Under the pieces are notes generated by a model that was not told the origin of the DNA, searched no databases, and was given only the letters and a program-made list of their open reading frames with translations. A stretch of DNA of 64,000 bases from positions 372,001 through 436,000 of the forward strand of contig JAVRDV010000017.1 of assembly GCA_033439255.1 (NCBI GenBank), written 5' to 3'. The DNA is from Hericium rajendrae. Its lineage: Eukaryota; Basidiomycota; Agaricomycetes; Russulales; Hericiaceae. Positions 45,739 through 57,201 of the stretch are shown here, piece after piece. Each line of letters starts with the position of its first letter. Position 1 is the first letter of the stretch. The translations under genes and the position numbers were made by a program.

Positions 45739-48700
45739 CTACATGTTTTCATCATCAGAATCACTATCAATGTTATTGTCCTCCTCTGAATCTGACTCAT
45801 TTGCATCTGGCAAGACTAAGTTGTCTATGTTGAATGTAAGGGTTGTAACTGCAGCAACAAGATCATCAACACCAGTGAAGCCCATGCTGAGAATGTCTGA
45901 CAGCTCAGAAGTCTCTGGCAGAGATGGTCCAGCAGCAGGTGAAGGTGGCATAGTAGCCTGCACTGAACCTAGTATATATGCATCATCATCTGATGCAATG
46001 GACCAGTATACCTGAAGATGGCACTTTTTGAGCAGAGGATCCCACTGATTTCGGAAGAGCGATGCAAGGCCATCAAACATCTTAGCTTGACGAATGGCAT
46101 ATGCCTGGATGCCCTTCTTGATTTCATCTGGTGCATGCGGACGCAGTTCTCGCGAGCCCGCCACCAACCAGCCTTCCAGCGCAAGAAAAGGAAGGTGCGA
46201 AGCATTTCCTCTTGCACAAACATGACTTCTTCCCTCCACCGATGAACACGTGCACGTGCCTTAGCATAGGTGACACGTAGACCTGCAATTGTGTGAGCAT
46301 TATAGAGGATTGGAAAAAAGAATACTTACCTTCGTGTATCTCATCGGCACTCATCTCCTCATCCCCTGGTACATCTCGCCTGTCATGACTGATGACACGC
46401 CAAATCCACGGCACCTCTTTCTTTCCCTCTCCGAGAGCTTTCTCTCGAGCCTTTGCCTTTGTCATCTTCTCATTGTCACCTTCACCATCATCTCCAGAGG
46501 GATCTATCAGGTCGGTCTTCTTCATCGACAAGAGCCATGTCCACCACTGGGCATTAGGATTGGGGTCTAGTGAGTCGAGAGCACGTCGGGCAGCCATGTA
46601 CTTTTCGAACTGCCGATCACGCTTCTCCATGAGATTCTTGAGGATGTCCTGTGCACGTGTGTTTCGTTGTTGGCTGGGGCCATCGACGTTAATGCTCTTG
46701 TAGTGCCGTATGCCCAATCGGAGGTGAATGATGCGGCGGATCTCATGTAGTGCGTCTTCAGCCTCGGCCTGACGCAACCTTGTCTCCTTAGCTGCTAACC
46801 CAGCATGTAGTCCAGATTCACGTAACGGTGGAGGAACCTCCGAGGGCAACCAGAGCTTCTCGAACTCAGGTTTTGCCCTGTCAGAGGATGACGAGGCATC
46901 TTCTGCAGTGTCTGTCGGAAGCAGAGATGAGATTACTGGCATGTAGATAGCTTGGACAACACGCCAAGTCTTGATGCGATGTTGTAGAGAGTTGCGCTTG
47001 TCTTGAAGAGACACATTCTGCTTGGCTGTATCACTGTCGTTGCTGCCAGCCTTCCAACGTAACACCCGTCTGTGAAGCTACATTAGAACTTGCATATCAC
47101 GCGCAAGAGGTACATAAACACGTACTGTTGCTCCTGAAGCTCTAAACCTGTGCTTAGGAAAGTGCTGAGGGTCATTTCGTGCAGAGATACACCACCTCGT
47201 GCTCGTTCATCGGCCTCCTCGCAAGCAAGCTCAAGGCGAACATCGGCTAACGTTGCTTCTAAGGGCGCAATGAGAAATCCATCACAAAGTAAGCTCAGGA
47301 GAGATACTTACTTATCTCCGGCTCCTCATATGGATTCGGCTGTGACTTGTCGGCATCCCAAGCAGTGATCATTGCATTCCATTGTGTCATAATGTCAGAT
47401 GGGAAGGTTGCCTTTATATCCTCGAATGCGGGTTGTTGCTTCGCCAGGCTAGCCACTGCATCTTTCAATGAACTCACGAGTTGTTTACCTGCGTGGGTAT
47501 GTAGAGTCAATATAGGTATCGGCCCCCAAGATGACGATACTTACCCATGGAAATTGTCTTTCGCCAATTCATTGCCCCGAAAATATCGTTTAGGGTCTCG
47601 TGCCTGGCGCCCGATGACATTTCCCACGTGCTGAGGGCGGCGCCGTTGGTCTCAGACCAATTTGCTTCGATACCCTCGCCGCACGTACGGCCCATGCCTT
47701 CGGTGAAGTTGAATGAATACTTCACCTGGCAACTGGATCCGTGAGCGGGTAGGTGGAATTTTGGGACCAGGAACGTGACTTCCGTCTGCGAGAAGTCGAG
47801 GCGGAGGCTGCGCGGCATGCTGTTGACTCTGCGTTCGAAGTTCTTGGAGTACTGACAGGCTATGTCGTACGATATGACGAGCAGCAACCAAACCTCGGCA
47901 ACTATGATGATAGTCATTAACATGATAAAATCCATGTTGGCATACCTACAGATAGTGTCCGTCGTTAGAAAATTATCATAGATAAGAGATAACGATCGTA
48001 CCGCTCTCCACGTTCCAGATCACAAACCGCACTTGGACGAAAGAATGAATGACGACCGCATATCACTGCGCCTACACCATTGATGGAAAAGCGCTTCTGG
48101 CCAGGAATATTTGCATGGTCTACGGCCGCGAAACTAGAGTCGCAGGATTTCATCTTCGAAACAAACTAAATAAATACGGATACACAAGTAAGCATATAGT
48201 GACTGCAGATACCTCTGCCTGGTCCTTGAAGTTCGAAAGATATTGTTGAAATAGATCTTCGGGAACAAAATAGGCCCAACCGGGGGCAAGCTCTATATCG
48301 TCATATTTATGGTTCTTGAGCTTGAGCTTGAAGTTTGCGTCCGCCGCTAGAAACATTGTGTAGAGGAACCTGTTCTGTTTGGATCAGGCAAATATAAATG
48401 AAAAACAGAGTGACTTACCGAAGGTGCGGTGGTGCGGATTGCCATTGTTCTGGCATGTTCCGACCAGGGTGAGGACAAGCAGGGCATTCGACAACTAAAG
48501 AGCCCAATGACGTCGCGGTAATGCCCATCGGGTCATGGCCATGCCCACCTCGTTTAACCATGCGGATGTGGCGGAAACATCGGACTGCTCTGGTGAACTC
48601 GCTATACCGACTCTAATCCAGCACGTATATGTGAGTTTGACTGTCCCGATGATAAATGATAATCGTACCTTTGGTTGTCTCAGACCGCTGCCATCTGTGA

Positions 48701-49657
48701 CCCGAACCAACCCTTTGTAAAAGTCATACACGCTGATCTTGGCCTGCAGTGATAGCGCATGGTAGAGCTCCAGTGTCCGCAGAGTGATCACAGTCTGAGG
48801 ACGGTCAAATGTAGCTGGCCACCATCGCGCGTGCAACAGCTGCACGTAAGACTTGGAAGCTCCAACACGCGCGCAGTCGCAGAATCTGGCGACCACGACG
48901 TGGATTCCAGATGTGTCTATAACCGTTATATTATTTGTGGAAGGGCGAGGGTGAGGGCATTCAGCTCCATCATGGCCAAGCTGGATGATTAGACCAGCAT
49001 CCTGTAAGCTGCATCGCTCAAAGTACGACCCATGCCATCGCTAGATGAAATAAGGCGTCAATTCCACATACTCGTTAAGGAGGGAAATCTTACCTGAATC
49101 CGATGTAGAGGTTCGTGTGCATGTCTGGAGCAAATGCACGATACGCATTCTAACAGTGAGGTCGTGCAGTCCCGGCAATTAAATTCGGCCTCTTCAGCAC
49201 CGCAGGCTTGACAACTTGAAGAGGTCTGTATGCCGATCCCCTCGTGGCGCAGCATTTCGTCCAGAATCTTCTCTCTTTCGCGCTCAAATTCTTTCAAGTG
49301 ATGAATCTAGTCACATGTCAGAGATTAGAACTACGATAGGAACCATGGAAAAACGACTTACCCTTCGTTTACGCTTACTTGTTCCTTGCTCCCGATGATC
49401 TTGGTCGGGTATGATGGTGACTTCTCCCGCATCGAAGTTCGGCAAGCTTGATGGATCGTGAGGATCGTCGGGATTGTCTACAGCATCCAGTGGTGCGTTG
49501 GAAAGATCTGAAGGACCGGGCTCCACTGGAACGGCTGGTGATTCGGTGGAGACAAGGTTTGCCTGATACCTTGAACACCGTCGACCAACAAGCACGACGG
49601 TATGCCGTGTGCATGCCTCGTCAGAATGTTCGTCGTCGGAGATCTCGATTGTCGCAT
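45739..49657 (-). CDS. KDZ transposase with CxC2 cysteine cluster (element 2), C-terminal frameshift
   Basis: Multi-exon transposase of the same superfamily as element 1 but clearly diverged. The N-terminal acidic region includes ATIEISDDEHSDE, then a CxC2 cluster (CQACGAEEAEFNCRDC, CVSCICSRHAHEPLHRIQ). Core motifs are AADANFKL, SYDIACQY, VPKFHLPAHG and RTCGEGIEANW, the family's presumed catalytic Asp, Asp and Glu, followed by EMSSGARHETLND. The C-terminal part has EAEDALHEIRRIIHLR and VPWIWRVIS, then RVHRWREEVMFVQEEMLR. Near 46140-46175 the frame carrying FLRWKAGWW must shift by one to continue as ELRPHAPDEIKKGIQAYAIR, so a 1-base frameshift or assembly error lies there. The protein ends in a Asp/Ser tail at 45739. 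The start is not resolved; an ATG at 49657 is in a different frame. Confidence 0.8.
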
Positions 49658-49758
49658 TTTTGCGTCGTCATTTCACACCTCGGAGCGTCGACATGTTCGA
49701 TGCGTAGGACAGCGAAAGACTCTGACCTGCGCTTCACGCGGTGCGGAGAACTCGCAAT

Positions 49759-49764
49759 CACGTG
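49759..49764. promoter_or_regulatory. CACGTG E-box upstream of element 2 transposase
   Basis: CACGTG about 100 bp upstream of the transposase 5' end. It matches E-boxes in the promoters at 43570, 52162 and 52674. Confidence 0.45.
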
Positions 49765-49821
49765 ACCCTGTTTACATGTTCTATGGATATTCAATTTCTA
49801 CCTATCCACGCCAGGGCCTCA

Positions 49822-50568
49822 CTACAAACTACAAAGCATACGTGGAGCGAAAAATGGCTTGTCGAAATCTGCAACTTAAATGAGTCAGAAGCCCATGGAA
49901 TCGAGAGTCGCGCGACCTTACCCACATCCCAACAAGACGAGAGCACGATCACCTACGGCCTGCAGGTGCACAGCATGGCCTTGCGGTAGAAATTCCAGTT
50001 CTTGATAAAGCCCGGCAATGAGACGTTTAAGCCCGTGTAGAGCTGCTCTCTCGTCAGCAGCTAATGCGGCACGAGCCTTAGACAAAAGGTCCTCCAACCA
50101 TTCTTGAACGGTCTGAATGTACTGGCCCTCGCATATGACACCCTTGCAGAGTTGCGTGAATAGCTTATTACACTGTTCGAGCAGGGCGCTCTCGTCCTTG
50201 GCCATGTCGGGGGTTCTTGAACTGTCTGGTCGACGATGAGGGAATACCATACTATTGGTATACGATCTGCAAATGCCGATTATATAGGTTAATGCAAAAC
50301 CTTCAAAAGGACATCATGCTTACGGTCTAATACCCTGAAGCTGACCTTTGCGGATGCTCAACTCCACTGCTTTCTCGTCTTTACTGACCTTTCGACGCCC
50401 CATTCGCCTGACGCGATTGTATTTGCATTGGTACTCTAGATGGTCTGCGCGATTTCTGCTGAAGTCCCAAAAGGCTTTAGCAGTTTCAAAACTGGCGAGG
50501 AACTAGTCTTACCGTTCATAGTAAGATGGGTTTTTAGATAGCTTGAGGCGACGAGATGCGGCAGCCAT
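49822..50568 (-). CDS. Small helical protein of unknown function (element 2 cargo)
   Basis: Starts MAAASRRLKLSKNPSYYE at 50568; basic N-terminus (VRRMGRRKVSKDEKAVELS) over two or three short exons, then a helical region (ALLEQCNKLFTQLCKGVI, IQTVQEWLEDLLSKARAAL, LHGLKRLIAGLYQELEFLP). The last intron (GTAAGG...TTGCAG) joins LLGC to DFDKPFFAPRMLCSL in phase, with TAG at 49822-49824. About 190 residues. It lies head-to-tail upstream of the transposase on the same strand; its stop codon is only about 160 bp from the transposase 5' end. No known domain. Rich in Leu/Ala helices, so it may be a partner protein; that is a guess. Confidence 0.6.
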
Positions 50569-51069
50569 GGTGGTGTGCTCGTGGTACCGAGGCTAGTGCA
50601 AGAGAGCAAGACGCGCCGCGCCGCTTATAGACGCGAGATACCAGGACTTCCCCAATACTTGTGACATATACACAAAAGAGCTAATCTGTACATCATTCTA
50701 ACACACCTATAACATGCGGGCATATGTTTTCAAAATCAAGTCGATTCGTTTAGAGATTTAACATTGGGAATGATAGTACAATTCGACTTGCTCGATGTTT
50801 TTTTATGCTATGCCGCCTGTTCATCCCACGTATCCAGGCCGTTAATCACTGCAAAGACATTCCACCCATACCCACTTGCCCTACAACATACATATGTTCA
50901 TTTCCAGTACCTTTTAATTGCTTTCCGAAGATATATTTTGGTTAAGAGGCTGGACAATATATGGAAAAGGTCATTCTGGCCGTCGCCAGGACGCGAGGTA
51001 CTGCATAAAGTAACTGCGCATTACAGTAGACATCCTACTATCCTACTACCCTACTCCGAAGAACTCCAT
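50569..51069. other. Intergenic region in element 2, no gene seen
   Basis: A single 121-codon plus-strand frame (50764-51129) is antisense to the neighbouring gene's 3' end and has no recognisable domain. I reject it as a gene. Confidence 0.4.
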
Positions 51070-52070
51070 TCACACGAGAACCATCTGTTGTTTGAACCAC
51101 TCCACGGCCTCGTCGAGAGTCACAAATGACTGATAGACCCAGGTGCAATCTCGAGCGACATTCCTACGCAAGTCGAAGCTGCACCCAATTTGTTAGTGCA
51201 GCCCACATCGTAAGACGACTGGACAGGACTCACGACGGACGAAGATAGATGCCAGGTTGGTAGCCATTGGCGAGGGCGAACCAAGGCTGCTCCTCGAAAC
51301 GAGGCTCGCTGCGAGAGATGCGCATCTGCGAGACACTAGCGTTGCCCTCGCCATTGTCAGCCGGGAAGGGTCCACTGGTCGCATGCTCGCTGGCTGCGGG
51401 TCCTCTTTGTTTTTGCTAGGTGCTTTGCCTTTGCCCTTTGCTTTGCCTTTGCCTTTGCCACGGCGTGTGCGGCTGTTGACGGCAGCCTTGGTCGCAGCGG
51501 GACTCTGCAGACCCTACGGCATGGTATGAATAACAAACCAACGGAAGATAGAACAGCGAAAGCGTACCTCGATTGCCACATGAACCTTGAGGTCCTTCCC
51601 CGACTGCACTTCTGCAGGGATGACGATGTCGAGGGAGCACTTATCTGTAGATACCACAATATCCTTCAGGCGACTGGCTTCTCTCTCCTCATCGGTATCC
51701 AGTATCTCGATGACATCCCCGGCATTGGCTTTGGGGACGGGCTTGGATTTGGTGGCCTTTCCGGAGTTGTCGACGGACATTGCGTCCTCATCATCGGTGG
51801 TGCTGGCGATGCTGATGACGACGCTCTTGTCGTTGTCCGCGTCACGCTCGGAGAACGGATCTGCACCGTTTTCATGACTGTCCGACTCTTGAGCTGGAGG
51901 CGCGGCATTGGCAGGCTCTGCGATGCGGACCATTAAATTGAACTTCACGACACAAAACGACAACCTTCTTATCTGGTGAGAGCAGATTGTTGATTTTGGA
52001 GATAGCTGTTACGGTCGTGATTCATCAGCCGTGCGCTATCATTGTGAAGACAGCACGTACCTCGAGACAT
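51070..52070 (-). CDS. SIM-like-motif nuclear protein (element 2 cargo)
   Basis: Starts MSR at 52070; a GTACGT intron leads to ISKINNLLSPDKK. The main exon is Asp/Ser-rich and contains DVIEILDTDEEREASRL near 51700, a hydrophobic core followed by acids as in SUMO-interacting motifs. A following exon is Lys/Gly-rich (RTRRGKGKGKAKGKGKAP), NLS-like, then SRLTMARATLVSRRCASLA and a C-terminal segment FDLRRNVARDCTWVYQSF ending VEWFKQQMVLV at 51070. One splice between DKK and AEPANAAPP is not resolved in phase. About 260 residues. It is divergent from the 52349 gene, sharing a promoter with a CACGTG box. Confidence 0.6.
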
Positions 52071-52161
52071 GACAGAACTACTCAACGTCGCAATGGGTTG
52101 AGGATGTGGTGACGAGCGGGTGATGGTGGAAAAAGACGTCGATGAGTCGAGAACGCCGGAT

Positions 52162-52167
52162 CACGTG
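52162..52167. promoter_or_regulatory. CACGTG E-box in divergent promoter
   Basis: 92 bp upstream of the minus-strand start at 52070 and about 190 bp upstream of the plus-strand start at 52349. A duplicated counterpart is at 52674-52679. Confidence 0.45.
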
Positions 52168-52348
52168 TGCTGAGGTTCGATAAGGATCCGACGTCTCTTA
52201 ATGTTAAGTGAAGAAGGTTGACGACTCAGTCATGTTGGAACGTGGGATTTCTGAGCTCGCGAGGAGGTGGCGCTGCGATTGAACGTTCACTCAGCACAAC
52301 CACAACATACCATCAGTGACCATTCGTCTTACCTAGTCCCGTTCCGTT

Positions 52349-52653
52349 ATGAACTCACACATCACACCGAACATGAGGGCTACGTGGACCACCGACGAAC
52401 AACTCGAATATTTGAATGCATGTCTACCTGAGTTCCGGGCGCGACGGTTGGCCGGCTCGCGCAATACAATGTGGGAGGAAATTTTCACAGGATGGTTTGA
52501 GAGGTGGCCTGCTGATTCACCCAAAAAACGTGAGGTAAATGTCTGATAGTGCATCGTGTCGTGAGAAGCTAACCTTACGTTCACCAGCAATTAATCAAGG
52601 CTTGGTTCAGAAATAGAACACGTGGCCTGTGCAGGACGGGGCAGACGCAATGA
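52349..52653 (+). pseudogene. Truncated tandem copy of gene D2 5' end
   Basis: Exon 1 (ATG at 52349 or 52373) reads ATWTTDEQLEYLNACLPEF and IFTGWFERWPADSP; a GTAAAT intron joins KKRE to QLIKAWFRNRTRG, after which the frame drifts and stops at 52653. Promoter and exon sequence match 52670-53180 (for example ATGTTGGAACGTGGGATT at both), so a unit of about 530 bp has been duplicated in tandem. It could encode a short WF-x-N-only peptide or be dead. Confidence 0.6.
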
Positions 52654-52673
52654 GGCTACGAGGAAGCTGGGGT

Positions 52674-52679
52674 CACGTG
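52674..52679. promoter_or_regulatory. CACGTG E-box upstream of gene D2
   Basis: 225 bp before the ATG at 52904; it is in the duplicated promoter. Confidence 0.4.
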
Positions 52680-52903
52680 CGATGGGGTTTGATAACGATC
52701 CAATGCGGACTCTAGCCAATGAATCCAGTTTTGAGTGTGTAGTCGAAAATGTTAGCAACTCAGTAATGTTGGAACGTGGGATTGTTGAAGTCGCGAGGCC
52801 ACCCTACAATTGAACATGGTAGTCAGCAAAACCAGATTCTATCACTACTACTATTCGCCTTACCCAGTCCCATCCTGCTACAAGCTTGTGCGCCACATCG
52901 AAC

Positions 52904-55715
52904 ATGAAGGCGTGGACCACCGACCCGCAGTTTGCGTATCTCATGGGTTATTTACCTGAGTACAAAAAGCGACAGTTAGCCGGATCAACGCATGCGATTT
53001 GGGAGGAAGTCTACGCAGGATGGTTTGAAAAGTGGCCGGACGATCCAAATATCGACTATCGAAGGGTAAGCTTCTCAACTGCTTGACGTTGTAGGAGGAG
53101 ACTCACCTAGTCGTGATCAGCGAATCAAGACCTGGTTTAATAACAAAATGCGCGGCAATGGCGGGACGGGGCGCAAGGCATCCCGCCGGGTGCTCAATCT
53201 CATGGGAAACGCGCGAAGGCCCGCCGACTATCAGATATATCAGAAGCTGTACTGGAAGGAAAAGCGGCTCGACAAGATTATCGACCCCGCATTTAAAGAG
53301 TACCTAAAAGATAACAAAGACAACGCGAAGATCAAGTCCAAGCTTACTTTTCAGAACGACATGTGCAAGGAGTTGTTGAGTAAGGAAACACCTGAGGTCA
53401 AGATGGAGGTCGAGAAGGCAGGGCAGGACGTCGTTATTGACAGCGACTCTGATACTGGCGACGAGGGCGATGACGAGTCTTCTACCCTGGCTGGTGCACC
53501 GAAGAAAGACCGTCGCCTAGCGGAATGGGGCAGGTGAATTCATTCCCTCTATATCTGAGTTCGTGATCGATGACTCACCACCACGGTCGCCTTAGGAATA
53601 TTGAGGCTTTAGAGTTGACGGGGAGGCATCTCGTGCGTCAGGTTGGCAAGCAGACAGGGCTCACATGTTGTTTTTTTGTGGGCGGTCCCGACGTCCGCGA
53701 CGGCGGGAAGATCATGTCAATGTGGTGCGTAATTAGTAATAATTAGACAGCAATTTTCTAACGGCTTACCTGGCTGGCAGTTTTGATACCGACGCGAAGG
53801 GCCAACTCAGCTGGAGGCAGACGTGGAGCGGATTTCACGAAAATGTAGAGAAGGAATGGAATCGACATCTGCACAAAGCATTTCGTGAGTATCGTGTTAT
53901 GCTCTTGTTGTAATGAAGACTGATGCTTACCGAATCTTAGCCAAGGCAGTATGTGACGCTAGGAGCCTTGATGATTCCGTGAGCTCGAAACCATCGCCGG
54001 AACCGGAGACCACGCAGACGCAGGTCCAAGCGACAGAAGTCGAGACTAGACAGGCGACGGAGCCTCAATCTCAGCTGCAGACAGTCGAGGATCCGCCAAA
54101 CAGCGCAGGCATGCCGGAAACCATAGATCCATGACTGTTACTTGCAGACAACCCTCAGGGGAAAAAGCAGTCCGAGAAGAAGAAAGGCAAGAAGCACCGC
54201 GCGGATAGAGACGCCGCGGATGCGAGCACTAGCGAGGAAACCGACGAAGATCAATGGTCTGGAGAATCTTCCGAAAGCGAGGAAGAGACCCCCGTCGACC
54301 CCCGACCAAAGTTCAAGTTGACTCCCTATGAAAAGGAGCGTCAGGACAACATCGCCCGCGGAGATGCGTTGCGGGAGGCTCTTCGAATGGACCTCCGCAT
54401 ACCAAATGAAGACGGCAAGAAAAAGAAGTCCAAACGCGAAAGACGGCAAGAACGGGATAAGAAAGCCAGGGCTGCGAGACGAGTGAGTCCAATCGGTACA
54501 AGGGCGAAGAAGCAGTACGTGCACCTTCATTATTACGGCCATATCGAGACTAACTATGATGCAGGAAGGACGCCGGGCCAGATGAAGGGGAGCTGCAGCC
54601 CGCGGGTACATCCCTATCAACCGCACCTGTGCAACAGGCGTCGGAGCCTTCTGCGCAAGTCGATCCACCTGCAGCCAGTCGCAAGACTCCGAACCAATCT
54701 GGCAGCGCATCTAATACGAATGGTGCCAGGGTTCCTAGCACGACTGCTGCTGAGGGCATTTCAACTGAGGAGGGTCCCGGTCACGCCTCGGTAAGAGAAA
54801 CATCGGAAGGTCAAGACATCGACTCTGACTGCGCGAAAAGGACGGCGGAAACGACGGCGAAAACACCGGCAAGCGGGTCTGAAGCTACGACGGGCACCCC
54901 CGTAGAGAAATCAAGTGTCCCACAGTCCGAACTTGGATCTGCGGACAACGCACCGCCAAGTGATGTAGTGGATGACTCCCCGAACAAAGCAGAGCCAGGA
55001 TGGATGGGCGAAAGTCGGGACTTCTTCAAGACAGGGCCCGACGACAAGGAGTGGAAGAGCTTGATTAAGTTGTGGGGAGAACTGGAATGTCTCCTCGGAT
55101 ATGTAGACGGTGCTGTGAGTTAATTCTTACAATCTGCCTTAGAAATCATCTCACGTACCTTATAGAATCGCAGTCACTGGCTTTCCTCAACCAAGCGGCC
55201 TTCCGACGTTGGTCAATGGATACAGAGTCATCGCGACTTCGATAACGTGCCTGTGTTAGGAGGAAAATGGGCAAATGCGTGGCGCACATGGTGGACGAGC
55301 CTCCAGCCGAGCTGGAGGTATAACGAAGTGGACTGGCCCCTTCGTCGCGGAGATGAAAATCCGGGCGAGGCTTGGGCTGCTCTGAGAAAGGGCGGAAAGA
55401 ACGGATTTTCAATGATCCTCATAACCCTCGTATGGTGGTATCGAAACGCACAAACCGAGGGTGAACACAGCGAGGTGATGTCAGCTGTCGAAGACGTCGA
55501 GTACGTGGCCACGAAAATGGTAGACTCGGTGAAAGGTAGCAGCTCGAGCGGATTGTCGCGGGAGGTGGCAGAGGGGCAAGGCGAGGAGGTGGGAGCAAAA
55601 CGCAAGGTGGCATCGATGGGAAAGGATGGAAGTGTCAAGAAGTGAGTTCGAAACATGTATTCGTGAGAACATCAGTGACTGACCTATTTCCAGACGTCGC
55701 AAGACTCGCAGATAA
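52904..55715 (+). CDS. Homeodomain-like WF-x-N cargo protein (gene D2)
   Basis: Starts MKAWTTDPQFAYLMGYLPEY at 52904. The N-terminal helical block (IWEEVYAGWFEKWPDD) ends, across an intron, in RIKTWFNNKMRG, resembling a homeodomain third helix (WF-x-N-x-R). Next are a linker, VVIDSDSDTGDEGDDE, then LELTGRHLVRQVGKQTGLTC and FFVGGPDVRDGGKIMSM, related to gene D1. A Lys-rich region (GKKKKSKRERRQERDKKARA) and a Ser/Thr/Pro linker follow, then WKSLIKLWGELECLLGY, RPSDVGQWIQSHRDF, WANAWRTWWTSLQPSWR and GFSMILITLVWWYRNAQ, a tryptophan-rich C-terminal domain common in mushroom transposon-associated proteins. It ends KKRRKTRR at 55715. About nine exons. An in-frame TGA at 54132-54134 must be removed by a GC-AG intron (GCATGC...TTGCAG) or is a nonsense mutation. 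Confidence 0.7.
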
Positions 55716-56865
55716 GCGAGCACGTTCTCGTTATGATAGATAGAAAAGCGATGTTATAAAAGCTACCTAGTTATCGTGTCAAATGACTATAAGAGTGTAT
55801 TATGCTCCGCACGTCGGCTTGGACAATATGCTTCCGTCCTCCCTAAGCCATCTCCCCACACAAAATACTTCCGTCATCCAAATCCGGTAAATATCTCGAT
55901 CCAGATCTCCGATCTGAGATCTTTGATGAGATGTCCCGATCGTCGACAACTCGGAGCCTCACCTGTGACTTGTAGTTTTCAGCAATATGACCGTCCTTTT
56001 GTCAACAGTGGGCACATAAAGTATTTGGTGCATTACAAGAAACTGCATGCAGAACTCATCTAAGAAGTACGGGTGATTCTACAAAACATTTCAAAACATG
56101 ACTGAGCGAGTGGGCGATGAGTCCCGAATCTGAACGGACACAAGTGCTCCAAGACGAGAAGGACAAGGCATCATGCAGTGAGTGCGTGAGCGGGGAATGT
56201 GGGGTACGAGTAGGAGCAGAGCATGGAGCAGACGACTAGCGAGGATCAGCACTCAGTGGAAAACGAAGGAGAAACGATGCACGTACTTAAGCTGGTATCT
56301 AACGAGTATGCATCCCATTTCTCAAGGATCATATTGTGCAGGCGTGGCGAGGCAAAAGGGTGATGAGTGCCAGAGAGAAGTACATAGTGACTGAGCAGGA
56401 GCAAGAAGAACAGGAGGGGCCCAGCGATAATCAGCGCCGAGTAGAAAATGAGGGACGAACGGGCACGTACTTAAGGCCAATCGTCCCGTGTCGCGTTCCT
56501 CATGGACAACGAGCAGGCAGCAAGGAAAACGGGTGGATGAGTGCTGAAAGCTGGACAGGATGCGCAGGCAGCGAGGCACATGGGGTGGATGAGTGCTGAA
56601 GGCAGACCAAGAGGTCGCAGAAGTAGGTGGTGGCGGGAGGGAGCCAAAGCGGAACAAAGATTCCATTTAGGGAAGTCCAGGATTCGGACGTCCGAACAAT
56701 GGACGGCGAATGCCGAATTGTTCGTAATCGAGCCGGAATACAGCCTATCCTCGACATTACTACTACTACTAAGATTCCATCATGAAAAAACTGCCACATA
56801 GTAATAGATTGGTGAGATAGTTATACTGTGTACCACTTTTTAGAATTACTACTAACTTTCTGTTA
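55716..56865. other. Gene-free 3' region of element 2 with diverged tandem duplication
   Basis: Two similar blocks at about 56216-56300 and 56398-56484 share AGCGA(G/T)(G/A)ATCAGC, GTGGAAAACGA or GTAGAAAATGA, and GCACGTACTTAAG. A third, shorter repeat, GGGTGGATGAGTGCTGAA, occurs at 56530 and 56582. No gene is visible. Confidence 0.5.
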
Positions 56866-57201
56866 CCAGTCACAATCTGTAGTGATATCTCAGTAGACAT
56901 AGTAATGACAACTGCCCTCCTGCAAGTATAACTACTAACATTCTATCATGTACACAGTTGATCTGTAGTGATGTCTTAGTGGACATAGTAATCACAACTG
57001 CTCTTCTGCCAGTATGACTACTAACATTCTATTGTGTATATTTATGACTATGCATTACTATACTCCCTGCACCTCAGCACATTACTACTAACATCCTACA
57101 CAATAGTATAACTATATGGGACACTACTATGTAATGGCCACGTTCACTTCATACTTCCTAATATATTAGGAGGTTAGTTAACTATAGTAACCACTACAGT
57201 T
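56866..57201. repeat. Right TIR of element 2
   Basis: Inverted partner of 44315-44650. It holds about four inverted copies of the ATGTTAGTAGT motif and CCTAATATATTAGG at 57157-57170. Confidence 0.75.

Larger units (their letters stand above)
44315..57201. mobile_element. KDZ DNA transposon, element 2 (12,887 bp)
   Basis: TIRs of about 336 bp (44315-~44650 and ~56866-57201) match in inverted order, with long exact blocks such as GCCATTACATAGTAGTGTCC. A self-palindrome CCTAATATATTAGG lies near each end (44348-44361 with one change, 57157-57170). GGCGAG flanks both ends (44309-44314, 57202-57207), a possible target-site duplication of at least 6 bp. Contents: transposase on minus, two further minus genes, then a tandem-duplicated plus-strand cargo gene. 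The exact terminus is less certain than the bulk of the TIR. Confidence 0.8.

Noticed and set aside
49375-49765. Plus-strand frames opposite the transposase 2 N-terminus
   Set aside because: They are antisense shadows of CxC2-region exons without domains of their own.
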